In this document: one piece after another, positions 9,411 to 19,199 of the stretch
Layout of the letters: each line of letters starts with the position of its first letter
Position numbering within the stretch: the first letter of the stretch is position 1
Assembly: GCA_018398765.1 (NCBI GenBank)
Contig: JAHBMJ010001494.1
Span: 70,001 to 100,000 of the forward strand
DNA: 30,000 bases
Direction of reading: 5' to 3'
DNA from: Chromera velia
Taxonomy: Eukaryota > Sar > Chromeraceae
The notes under the pieces: generated by a model
Told to the model about the DNA's origin: nothing
Seen by the model: the letters and a program-made list of their open reading frames with translations, nothing else
Database searches by the model: none
Position numbers and translations under genes: made by a program

Positions 9411-10515
9411 CTTGGTTTCCTTCGAGTGCTCAGCTGCACGTCAGGACAATCAAAGAGAGAGGAAAGAACAGGCGCAGATTGAGTTGTCTACACGAAAGAG
9501 ATTGATGCACAAAGGCAGACTGAGGGTCACCCGGCGGCACCAACGTGGCAGCCCTGCAGAGCCTTTTTCGACAAGGAAAAGAATACCAAGCAGAGGAGAC
9601 ATGTGAAGACAGGGACAGCCAGGCACATGAAGCGATAGGTAGGGATGGAGACGTACGGGTGGAGACGGACACCCACAAGCGCACGCCTGAAGGACCAGGT
9701 CAGCACAGTCAAACGCAGATAGAGGCCGACAAGAAATGGCAAGGACCAAGGGACGGCCGTCAAGCTGAGGGGAGAGGAGAATGGGCATCCTGGGCAGTGC
9801 TCTGTATTTACCTGGGGAGAATGCGTTGAAGGGGGGAGAAAGCACCCGAGGGTGTACACAAGTCGGAAGATGTCTCTCGTTTGAGGAGACGGGAAAGTGG
9901 GTGTCTCGGCAGGGACTGATGGTCGGGTTCCCCAGTGTTCCCAGGCTTGACGGCCGTCTTAATAAGTCACAGGCAGCTTCCTCCGACTGACTGCGATTAC
10001 TAAGCAGGCCTGACAACAACAACAACACAAAAAGGCTGCATGGAAGTGGACGGAAGTGGGGGCATGCAGACTGAAACATCAGTGAGCCAAGAGGCTGCCT
10101 CTGCATGAGGGGCACTTACAGATTTTGAGCGATACACCGGCGCGTGCGAGCGTTGAAAAGTCACTATATAGATGTGTGGTCACGCAACTTTCGGGGGCCA
10201 TCAGGCCAGAATCGCAATGAATCGCCGTGCAACAATCGTGCAACACTTCCAATATCTTCCAATCAAAGAGACCTATAGGTACCTTGTGATGAAGGTCATA
10301 GAGTTAAGTCTGTTAAGATCAACTGCTCATTGTGCCCCTTTTTTTGTTCTGTTCTTTAACTGGCTTAGCATCTCCCAGAACGCCTCTTCTTCAGCGCAGG
10401 CTCTTTATATAATCCTTTTCGCGCTCTTGTACCATAATCGACGAAAGTTTCTTTCAGCCCAACCATTCTCAGTCTGTGTTCATCTGAGGCCTGCAGCCGC
10501 TAAAGTAGTAGCAGC
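9411..10515. promoter_or_regulatory. Divergent intergenic region with a TATA-like element
   Basis: This 1105-bp spacer lies between the head-to-head BTB (minus) and pseudophosphatase (plus) genes. A TATA-like TTTATATAAT sits at 10404-10413, about 100 bp before the plus-strand start at 10516. No TATA-like element was noticed for the minus-strand gene. The GC-rich part 9420-10080 has open frames on both strands but no domain or splice structure that I trust. Shared promoter function is inferred from layout. Confidence 0.5.
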
Positions 10516-11248
10516 ATGAGCGACGACGTGCCACTTGATGCAGAGGCAGGCGGGGCAGCCAATGATGAAGAAGAAGAGGAGGAGTACGTGAAAATCAAGG
10601 ACGGGCTTTTCGTGGGGAACCAGATCTGTGGATTCGCCTTCATGATGCGAGATTACCACAAGATCACCTACGTGGTCAATTGCGCAGACGGCGACGTGGA
10701 GGTCCTCAAACAGGACTTTGAAGACCTCCACATTCTGAATTTCAAATGGGAAGACTCCGATGATCAGGTACGTCGAGTAGGGAGGCCATGAATGCACGGG
10801 GGGATGTTGTGATGCTTTCTGCACAACAGTTTGCTGGGTTGTGTTTTGAGAGATTTGCACGGAATCGGATGGAATCTTTTCCCTTCTGTATCATCTTTGC
10901 CTCCATCCATCCCCACGTGTCCGAATGCAGATCATCTTGGACGACCAGAACAAGAACATCGGGGAGATCGTGAAGTACATTCGGAGGGCAGAGAAGGCAG
11001 GCAAACAGGCGATCATCCTGTCGAGAAAGGGGGAGTCGAGGAGCATGTGTGTGGCAGCGGCAGCTCTCATGAAAATGTAAGTTGGGGTACCATGTTGATT
11101 GTCTGAGTTGCCAACTCACAGTCGAGAAGGTAGACGGCAGACTGAGAAGAGATGTGTACTGATGGCACGAACGAGACTGAGAGAGGGGGGGTAAACGAAG
11201 GGTGCACGGGTTTGCAAGGATGTGAATGGACTCGCTAAATGTCCACTG

Positions 11249-11283
<35 letters not shown>

Positions 11284-11296
11284 CCTCCCCCTCTCC

Positions 11297-11329
<33 letters not shown>

Positions 11330-11364
11330 CCTCTCTCCCTCTCTCGCTCTCTCTCTCTCCCCCC

Positions 11365-11397
<33 letters not shown>

Positions 11398-11870
11398 TAT
11401 CTTCCCCCCTCTTACCCCCTTTCTCTTTCGTGTATGAATGTACGTGCAGGAACAACTGGAGTTTGCAGAAGGCCCTCCAGTGGATGGAGTCCAAACAGGG
11501 CGTGAAGGAGAAGATGCGCATCCGTCTCTCCTTGATGAAACAGCTGAAGGCTTACGAACAGCGGCTCTTCGCGTCCTCCTCGAATGGAAGCAAACCGACG
11601 AAGGGCTGGGAAGGTCTGTCGAGGCGAAGAGGGGAAGGTGCCTGTCTCTTTCCCCTCGTGTCTGATTTGCCTGCCTGTCTGCCTCTCTACCTTTCCTCTG
11701 GCTTACATCGATCTCTCCCCCTATTCACACTCTCTCACTGTCTCTCGCGCTCTCACGCACATCTAAGCACGCACATACGCAGCTGAGACGGAGGTCCTCT
11801 AACACACACACTTGCTATTGCTCGCCTGCCTGTCTCCAATGCCTGCCTTGTTGGCCACGCTACCATTTTT

Positions 11871-11902
<32 letters not shown>

Positions 11903-11972
11903 TCCTTTCTTTCTTTCTTTCTTTCTTTCTTTCTGTCTTTCTTTCTTCCTTCCTTCCTTCCTTCCTACCTTC

Positions 11973-12010
<38 letters not shown>

Positions 12011-12834
12011 CTTCTCCTTCACACAATTGTGCATCTGATCGATGCACGTGTGTGGATGCCTCCCTCCCTGCAGTGGCTGCCGCTGTTCCCGGGGGCTCCG
12101 ATGCTCAGAACTCTGAGCAAGTGGTGCTGGGAAATACGTTCGTGAACCAGAGGGAGAGCGGAAAGCGGTCAACTCCCGCAAAGACAGGTCTGTCGATCGA
12201 TCACTCAATACAGTGGTCCCCATTCGCAGTGCTCAGACTGCAGAGCCTCGACATGCCATTAATTTGATGTGTCTTCCTCACCGTCTTTCCCCCTGAACAC
12301 CATCCATGCACAACAAGCGACCCATCAACACACAAAAGTTCGCAGTAACTCCTGGACACATACAGTCCTGTGCCCACACACTCCCTCGCACTATTCCGTT
12401 GCTTTCTCAGCTGACAGAAAGAAAAGAAGAGGGGCAGAGAACACACATTCCGTCTCTCTGTGGTTCCCTTCTTTCATGCATACGAGCCCCGCCCGATCTA
12501 CCCCGATCCCTGCCTAGCAGTCCTTCCCTGGCACTGCCTGCGTGCGCAAATGAACGTCTGTCTCTCTACATTCCTCCTTCCTGACTGTGCGTGGCACTGC
12601 ATCACCGTGCGTGCGTGCAGGCCTGTCAAGGGGGAAGCGGGTCTCCTGGGGAGACGGGGCGTCATCAGAAGACGAGCCGACAGTCTGTCAGAGGAAGAGG
12701 CTGGAAGACGGGTCAGAGAGGGACTGCAGACTTCGGAACAAGAGGAAAGGCGCCCAAGCAGGAGGAGTCCTGTCGCCCTCGAAGGGAATTCTGAAGGTCG
12801 GTCGGTAGGTCGGGATGTATGCACAGAAAAAGAA

Positions 12835-12875
<41 letters not shown>

Positions 12876-15800
12876 AACAGAGGGGGAAAGAAACATGTCA
12901 GGCGATATTCGATCGGACAAGGCGGCTCAGAAAGACATACACCGTCAGGCAAGCAGTGGGGCCCGCTTGTATTGTGTGGAAAATTAGCTTCTTCACTTCA
13001 TGCAGTCGAGAGGAGATTCGAACGCAGCGTGTCGCGCTCGCCTGTCTGTTTTACTCAATTTCTCCTTCCTTCCAATAGAATCCTTCTCGATTCCCCCTTC
13101 GATCATTCCTGTGTGTGCGTGCGTGCAAAAAGTGGTCACGTTCGAGGGGTCAAACGCTTCCATCAAGAAGAAGTTGCGCCTCGGGCATGAGATGAAGCAC
13201 AGGGAGGAAGGGAGAGGTCAGCTGGCAGTACGGCTTCAGTGATTCAGTTGTCACAGCTTCTCAGAGGTCGACTGTCGCTTGCTGAAGTATTGTGGTGATA
13301 CCCTCAGAATTTTCGCTTCGGCCCATCGCAACGGACCAATATCGTCAGCAAGCCGTACCGCCCCTCCGAGTCTGGAAGTGAATCAGAACCGTCGAGAAGA
13401 ACTCAGCCGCTCTGATTCCTCCTTCCAGACAAGGTGGGAGGAAAGCGTTGAACTCTCCTGATTGGTGGTGGGTTGTGTGTGTGGGCGTCTTTGGACGCCT
13501 TTCCTTCCATGCAACCGCCCTGTAGACTCTCGGTTGAGCACACACAGACCCGTCCGGCCGCTCCCGAGTAGTTACAGAGTGCAAGTGCATGCAGACCACG
13601 GACAAAGAGAGACGCCGTTCAGGCAACCGGATGTGATGTGTGCTCGTTCACTGAAATGATGGTCTTTTGATTGACCTTGTTCTGTGAGTCGCTCGGACAC
13701 GCGTTCCTTCACTGCTTCGATCGAACTTCTTTGAGAAAAGAGGGTCGACCGTTCTGTGAGTCTGTGCGGGTGGGTGGGCGCTCACTGCTTCATTCAATCA
13801 TGAGATCGATCGTCAGTGAGTCTGGGTGGACAGCATCTTTGTCTGACTCGACGTACCTCTTGTGGCTGCGTCCTTGCAGTGCCTTCAGGATGAGATTCGA
13901 GGCAGTCACTCACACTCTGACAGAAGCTAGCTCGATTCCTTGAACGTCTCCATGCATGAACCATGGATGGATACAATTCTCTCTGCCGCTCTTGTGCCAC
14001 TGCCGCCCCTTGGTCGCCCCTTGATTGCCCCTTACCGCTTCACTCAATTCCGAGGTGCTCACTGTATTACTTCTCTTGTTTCCCTTGTGCCCTCTTTACT
14101 TGTCCCTTTGATTGCAGAGGCGCTGGCACTTGGCGGGGTGAGCACCCGAAAGAACTCTGGAAGGACAGGCGGAGGTGAGCTCAGGAGGAAGGCATTTCAC
14201 GTCATTCGTTACAGTTCGTCAGAGGTCGACTGTCGCTTGCTGAAGTATTGTGGTGATACCCTCAGAATTTTCGCTTCGGCCCATCGCAACGGACCAATAT
14301 GTCAGCAAGCCGTTCCGCCCCTCCGAGTCTGGAAGTGAATCAGAACCGTCGAGAAGAACTCATCGGCTCTGATTCCTCCTTCCAGACAAGGTGGGAGGAA
14401 AGCGTTGAACTCTCCTGATTGGTGGTGGGTTGTGTGTGTGGGCGTCTTTGGACGCCTTTCCTTCCATGCAACCGCCCTGTAGACTCTCGGTTGAGCACAC
14501 AGACCCGTCTGGCCGCTCCCGAGTAGTTACAGAGTGCAAGTGCATGCAGACCACGGACAAAGAGAGACGCCGTTCAGGCAACCGGATGTGATGTGTGCTC
14601 GTTCACTGAAATGATGGTCTTTTGATTGACCTTGTTCTGTGAGTCGCTCGGACACGCGTTCCTTCACTGCTTCGATCGAACTTCTTTGAGAAAAGAGGGT
14701 CGACCGTTCTGTGAGTCTGTGCGGGTGGGTGGGCGCTCACTGCTTCATTCAATCATGAGATCGATCGTCAGTGAGTCTGGGTGGACAGCATCTTTGTCTG
14801 ACTCGACGTACCTCTTGTGGCTGCGTCCTTGCAGTGCCTTCAGGATGAGATTCGAGGCAGTCACTCACACTCTGACAGAAGCTCGATCGATTCCTTGAAC
14901 GTCTCCATGCATGAACCATGGATGGATACAATTCTCTCTGCCGCTCTTGTGCCACTGCCGCCCCTTGGTCGCCCCTTGATTGCCCCTTACCGCTTCACTC
15001 AATTCCGAGGTGCTCACTGTATTACTTCTCTTGCTTCGCTTGTGCCCCTCTTTGGCTTTGCATTGACTGCAGAGGCGCTGGAACTTGGCGGGATGAGCAC
15101 CCGAAGGAACTCCGGAAGGACAAGCGGAGGTGAGCTGAGGAGGAAGGTATTTCACGTCATTTGTTACAGTTCGTCAGAGGTCGACTGTCGCTTGCTGAAG
15201 TTTTGTGGTGATACCCTCACAACTTTCGCTTCGGCCCTCGCAACGGACCAATATGTCAGCAAGCCGTTCCGCCCCTCCGAGTCTGGAAGTGAATCAGAAC
15301 CGTCGAGAAGAACTCATCGGCTCTGATTCCTCCATCCAGACGAGGTGGGAGGAAAGCGTTGAACTCTCCTGATTGGTGGTGGGTTGTGTGTGTGTGTGGG
15401 CGTCTGCGGACGTCTTTCCTTCCATGCATGCAACCGCCCTGTAGACTCTCGGTTGAGCACACACAGACCCGTCTGGCCGCTCCCGAGTAGTTACAGAGTG
15501 CAAGTGCATGCAGACCACGGACAAAGAGAGACGCCGTTCAGGCAACCGGATGTGATGTGTGCTCGTTCACTGAAATGATGGTCTTTTGATTGACCCTGTT
15601 CTGTGAGTCGCTCGGACACGCGTACGTTCACTGCTTCGATCGAACTTCTTTGAGAAAAGAGGGTCGACCGTTCTGTGAGTCTGTGCGGGTGGGTGGGCGC
15701 TCACTGCTTCATTCAATCATGAGATCGATCGTCAGTGAGTCTGGGTGGACAGCATCTTTGTCTGACTCGACGTACCTCTTGTGGCTGCGTCCTTGCAGTG

Positions 15801-16303
15801 CCTTCAGGATGAGATTCGAGGCAGTCACTCACACTCTGACAGAAGCTCGATCGATTCCTTGAACGTCTCCATGCATGAACCATGGATGGATACAATTCTC
15901 TCTGCCGCTCTTGTGCCACTGCCGCCCCTTGATCGCCCCTTACCGCTTCACTCAATTCCGAGGTGCTCACTGTATTACTTCTCTTTCTTTACTTGTCCCT
16001 TTGATTGCAGAGGCGCTGGCCCTCAAAAAGAGGAAGGAGACCCGGGAAGCCCGGAAGGCCGGCAGGAAAGTCCGGAAAGAAGGCCCCAAAGCCGCCATGT
16101 CAGTCAGTAGTTTTCCTTCTGGCAGTGTGCTCATTTGTGCATTACGATGCGTGCTCAGCTGTACGACTTTTTTTCAACTTTTGTTCTTTTTTTCTGCCCT
16201 GCAGCCCTTGTGGATTCATGATCCCACTCATTTTTTCCCTGCGGTTCAACATTTCTTTTTACTTTTCATCTGCATGTGCAGGTCTTCCTCTCACGCGAGA
16301 TGA
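10516..16303 (+). CDS. Dual-specificity-phosphatase-like pseudoenzyme with PP1-docking-like tail, ten exons
   Basis: Exons: 10516-10767, 10931-11076, 11450-11613, 12074-12187, 12621-12800, 13133-13216, 14118-14174, 15073-15129, 16011-16098, 16282-16303. All junctions are GT-AG and in phase (1164 nt, 387 residues). Residues 30-170 fit the DSP fold: KDGLFVGNQICGF, VVNCADGDVEVL, a KWEDSDDQIILD loop, a helix, then ILSRKGESRS and NNWSLQKALQWM. In active enzymes this loop is HCxxGxxR; here His is Leu114 and Cys is Ser115, while Gly118 and Arg121 remain, so catalysis is not expected. The likely role is binding, as in STYX-type pseudophosphatases. Residues 232-235 (RVSW) and 281-284 (GILK) match the RVxF and SILK motifs by which proteins dock on phosphatase PP1; VVTF follows at 286-289. 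The end is strongly basic (KKRKETREARKAGRKVRK), possibly a nuclear signal. Exons 7 and 8 (19 residues each) lie in a tandem duplication and may be optional. The exon 5/6 junction is the least certain. Confidence 0.8.
11251..11399. repeat. CT microsatellite followed by GT run, intron 2 of pseudophosphatase gene
   Basis: About 130 bp of nearly pure CT repeats with CCCT variants is followed by about 10 GT units and ends 50 bp before the exon 3 acceptor (AG at 11448-11449). Confidence 0.95.
11869..12011. repeat. CTTT/CTTC tetranucleotide array, intron 3 of pseudophosphatase gene
   Basis: A homopyrimidine stretch of about 140 bp is built from TTTC units with a central CTTC block. It lies in the intron between exons 3 and 4. 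The Phe/Leu/Ser frame on one strand and the Glu-Arg-Lys-Lys frame on the other are repeat artefacts. Confidence 0.95.
12833..12877. repeat. GA/GACA microsatellite, intron 5 of pseudophosphatase gene
   Basis: A purine GA run changes into GACA units about 35 bp after the chosen exon 5 donor. Confidence 0.9.
13261..14218 (+). repeat. Intragenic tandem duplication, unit 1 (~958 bp)
   Basis: This unit begins TCAGAGGTCGACTGTCGCTT and contains mostly intron 6 sequence plus the 57-bp candidate exon 14118-14174 near its right end. It matches unit 2 almost base for base. The common 90-codon open frame repeated in all units (13671-13943 here) is intronic, not a separate gene. Confidence 0.95.
14219..15173 (+). 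repeat. Intragenic tandem duplication, unit 2 (~955 bp)
   Basis: A second copy of the same unit, with the candidate exon at 15073-15129. It differs from unit 1 by scattered substitutions and small indels, notably in the last 150 bp before the exon acceptor, where the pyrimidine-rich stretch was rewritten. Confidence 0.95.
15174..16020 (+). repeat. Intragenic tandem duplication, unit 3 (~847 bp, shortened)
   Basis: The third copy begins at the same TCAGAGG sequence and extends into the first bases of the penultimate exon (AGGCGCTGGC at 16011). It lacks two short segments present in units 1 and 2 (about 20 bp each, near 15930 and 15985). Downstream of the AGGCGCTGGC box its exon diverges into the basic tail, so this is probably the original 3' end of the gene from which units 1 and 2 were copied. 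Confidence 0.9.
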
Positions 16304-17551
16304 AAACTGACATCAGGGAGGGGCGCGGAATTTGAGTTCGTCGATTTAGAATTTGACGAGAAGCAGATGAGGAATCCAGGATCAAAATGAATGGCTAGAA
16401 GAATGGGTTCTGTACAAAAGGGATTCTGTATGAAAGAGGGATGAAGACTCATGTATTCTTCTACTCTTAGAGAATCGTAAAAGAGATGAGATAAGCGAAG
16501 CTAGCGTGCTTGTCAACATCTTTACGGTTCGGCCTGCCACCTCCTAGACTCAGCGACGTCTTGGAAGTGGACTGACATCAAGGGACGACTGCTCTCTTAA
16601 TTCCCTTGCATATCATTCTGTTCAATCAACATGTCTCAATCCATATACTGATTGCATGTAATGCATGCGACTCGATCTGTATCTGTATCGATCTCAAATG
16701 CATGCACAGCGTCGGAGTCGATCTGCCCGGCCGGTTACGGAAGGCACGCGGTACAAACTATGCGGCTGCCTTCCCAATCGGTCCCGCCCGTCAGTCTCAC
16801 TCACCTCAGGCTGGATTTAAGTTGATAGATTTTTTTAACATAATAAATAGTCTTATGTTTGCTCATGTTCTTTCCTGATGAATAATAGTAGTGATTGATT
16901 GATTTAGTCTCTAGACTGTTTTTTCTACCAATGTAAAAGTTAAAACTTACTAAAACTTCATATGTTCCGTCTGAACTCATTAGACAATGTTTTGACATCA
17001 TACTCTAGATCGTACTGCATCGTCGTGTTACTTGACTCGTAAATTCAGAATGATTGACAAATGGAGCTTAAATTGCGACGGGAACGTCTTTTACTGGGCC
17101 CCGGAATACCACTGGAGCCTGCGGAAGTGCATGGCATCCCGCATATAGGCTCGAGACCGATCGGGTCGACTCCATTGCATGCATGGGAGTCCATGCACAC
17201 CGCGGCCGCGGCCGCGCGCGTGTATGAATATATATAATAGTCGATCGGTTGAAATCCGTTGAATACACAGCCAGGAGACGCCAGGAAAATGGAGGCTACG
17301 ACTGCACATTCATCCTTTCCTCTTTCTTCTTTCCATCTTGTCATGATGTCTTGTTCACTTTTCTGACTCCGCGCTGAAGACGAGCTATCGAGAGACGCAA
17401 AGGTACCATCGCCCGGGCCCGCATGTACATCTTTTGTTGGAGTGTCTGACCTTTACAGTAAGGCTTCAAGTTCTTTTGCTTTCAGGGGCTCTTGTCAAGC
17501 GGTGCTGCACCTCGTCCAGTTCATCTGCTCACGAACAGGTATCGCACCAAA
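16304..17551. other. Intergenic region between pseudophosphatase and atypical SDR genes
   Basis: No gene is supported. It contains the 3' flank of the pseudophosphatase gene, an AT-rich island at about 16810-17050, and a GC-rich palindromic block at about 17200-17220 that directly abuts a TATATATAA run at about 17230-17238. The latter is about 315 bp before the downstream start codon, far for a core promoter. A CATGCATGC-type sequence recurs at 16660-16705 and 17177-17195. Confidence 0.45.
17200..17221. repeat. GC-rich palindromic block next to a TA-rich run
   Basis: CCGCGGCCGCGG is a perfect palindrome and continues into CCGCGCGCG; ten bases further the sequence switches to a TATATATAA run. 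The sharp GC/AT switch could mark a regulatory site, but the sequence alone does not show which. Confidence 0.5.
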
Positions 17552-18331
17552 ATGGAGGGAAGTTCTGCAAAACGAGTGGTTGTGGTTTACGGGACACAAG
17601 GCGGCATGGGGGACGTTGGAAAGTTTGCGGCTGTGCATGCACAGAAACTGGCCAACTCTGGAGAATGCACCGTGAAGGTTGTGGCCATGTTCCGTCAGAG
17701 CGAAGAGGGCACAGATCTAGGCTTTGAGGCTGATGTCTACCCAGAAGCAAAGGAGGAGGTCAAGGCAGAGCTCAGAAAGCTGGAGGGGGAGATCATTCCA
17801 GTGGATGTTGACAGTGAGACTGCGCAGGCCAGTCTGGAGACAGCCTTTGAAGGGGCGGATGCGGTTGTTGCGTGTTTGGGAAACCGCCAACCGGATATGG
17901 CTCGCTGGTTGAGTCTGGGTGCAGAGAAGGTAGTCGATGCAATGGGGCAGAAGGGCGTAAACAGGCTTGTGATTCTTTCCTCCATGGGTATTGGAGAAGA
18001 CTTCATGCCTTTTTCCTTCATCCACAACATCCTCTGGCCGTTGTTGCTGAACACTCTCATGCGGTCAGCCAAAAGAGATCTCCAAGGTCTCGAGAGGGTG
18101 GTCGAGGCAAGTGATCTGAATTATCTGATTGTGAAGGCAGTCGGGCTCACACCTGAAGAGAAGCCTGAGGAAACGTGGCACGTTCTTCAGTCACGAGGAG
18201 GTGATGTGGAGATTTCGATTGCCAAAAGCGACATGGCGGCCTTCATGTTGCAGGAAGCTCTCCAGCCTACCATGGTGAAAAAGGCAGTCACGGCAGGATC
18301 GAAGCCAAAGAAAAAGGGATGCTGTTCGTAG
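17552..18331 (+). CDS. Atypical SDR (NAD(P)-binding, NmrA/flavin-reductase-like) with polybasic Cys-Cys tail
   Basis: A single exon encodes 259 residues from the ATG at 17552. Residues 8-21 form the first Rossmann strand and glycine loop (RVVVVYGTQGGMGDVG). Later come AFEGADAVVACLGNR (strand 4 with the Gly after a conserved acidic turn) and KGVNRLVILSSMGIG (strand 5 with the Ser-Ser of atypical SDRs). There is no Tyr-x-x-x-Lys catalytic pair in the usual place, which fits NAD(P)H-binding proteins of the biliverdin/flavin reductase and NmrA type. Substrate cannot be told. The C-terminus KPKKKGCCS is unusual: a polybasic stretch followed by two cysteines looks like a lipidation signal and could tether the protein to a membrane. 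An upstream in-frame ATG at 17492 would add 20 residues, but the residues from 17552 begin directly before the first strand. The gene follows the pseudophosphatase gene on the same strand and lies tail-to-tail with the next gene. Confidence 0.75.
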   Translation: MEGSSAKRVVVVYGTQGGMGDVGKFAAVHAQKLANSGECTVKVVAMFRQSEEGTDLGFEADVYPEAKEEVKAELRKLEGEIIPVDVDSETAQASLETAFEGADAVVACLGNRQPDMARWLSLGAEKVVDAMGQKGVNRLVILSSMGIGEDFMPFSFIHNILWPLLLNTLMRSAKRDLQGLERVVEASDLNYLIVKAVGLTPEEKPEETWHVLQSRGGDVEISIAKSDMAAFMLQEALQPTMVKKAVTAGSKPKKKGCCS

Positions 18332-18926
18332 ACGGTGTCAGAGTCACGTTTAGGGAAGCACGTAAAAACATGCTGCAGCATGCAATCACTCCAGTGACTT
18401 CCGGTTTCAATCAGTCCCTCTCTCTTTCTTGCTCGCTCACTCACTCACTCATTCACTCGGCTCACTCACTCACTCACTCATTCACTCACTCACTCACTCA
18501 CTCATTCACTCACTCACTCACTCATTCACTCACTCGCTCACTCACTCATTCACTCGGTCACTCACTCACTCATTCTCTCGCTCACTCACTACTCACTCAC
18601 TCATTCATTCTCTCGCTCACTCGCTCGCTCACTCACTCACTCACTCTCTCACTCATTCACTTGCTCATTCACTCGCTCACTCACTCACTCGCTCACTCAC
18701 TCACTCACTCATCCGCTCACTCACTCACTCACTCACTCACTCACTCATTCATTCTCTCGCTCACTCACTCACTCATTCACTCACTTGCTCACTCACTCAA
18801 TCACTCCCTCACTCCCCTGTTCACTCACTCACTCACTCGCTCACTCATTTACTCGCTCACTCGCTCGCTCACTCACTCGCTCACTCAGTCGGTCACCCAG
18901 CCATTCGCCTAGTCCCTCACTCAGTG

Positions 18927-18961
<35 letters not shown>

Positions 18962-19199
18962 GTCTCTCTCTCTCTTACTTACATCCACACACATACACAC
19001 ACATACGTGCGCGCTCGCTCTACCTCTCTCATTCATTCATTCCTAGATTCATTCATGCATGCATGCCTGCATGCATTCATTTATTCATTCATGCATTATT
19101 CATTCATTCATTCATTCATTCATTCCATGAGTTCATTCATTCATTCATTCATTCATTCATTCACTGACACTCACTCATCCGTTCATTCATACAGCCCGA
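18332..19199. repeat. Large composite ACTC / CT / CATT simple-repeat array
   Basis: After about 100 bp of 3' flank, 18434-18900 consists of ACTC tetramers with ATTC, GCTC and GTC variants, followed by pure CT (18929-18960), short ACAC runs, and then CATT tetramers (19022-19190). The long Ser-Leu-Thr-His frames through it on the plus strand arise from repeats whose unit length is not a multiple of three, which is why all three frames stay open. It lies between convergent genes and is best read as an intergenic satellite. Confidence 0.92.

Noticed and set aside
8010-9606. Plus-strand frames opposite the BTB gene
   Set aside because: No domain; the minus strand carries the BTB domain and a phase-consistent splice.
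13012-13040. Possible tRNA T-arm (GTTCGAATC on the minus strand)
   Set aside because: The flanking bases do not form the 5-bp T stem, and no acceptor or anticodon arm is present.
13671-15862. A 90-codon frame repeated three times (13671, 14626, 15590) as a tandem gene family
   Set aside because: Its similarity is explained by the recent duplication of the whole unit, including DNA outside the frame. It has no domain and lies within introns of the pseudophosphatase gene.
13261-16020. CRISPR-like or satellite array
   Set aside because: Units are nearly 1 kb, contain splice sites and a candidate exon, and lie in a eukaryotic gene; there is no spacer-repeat structure.
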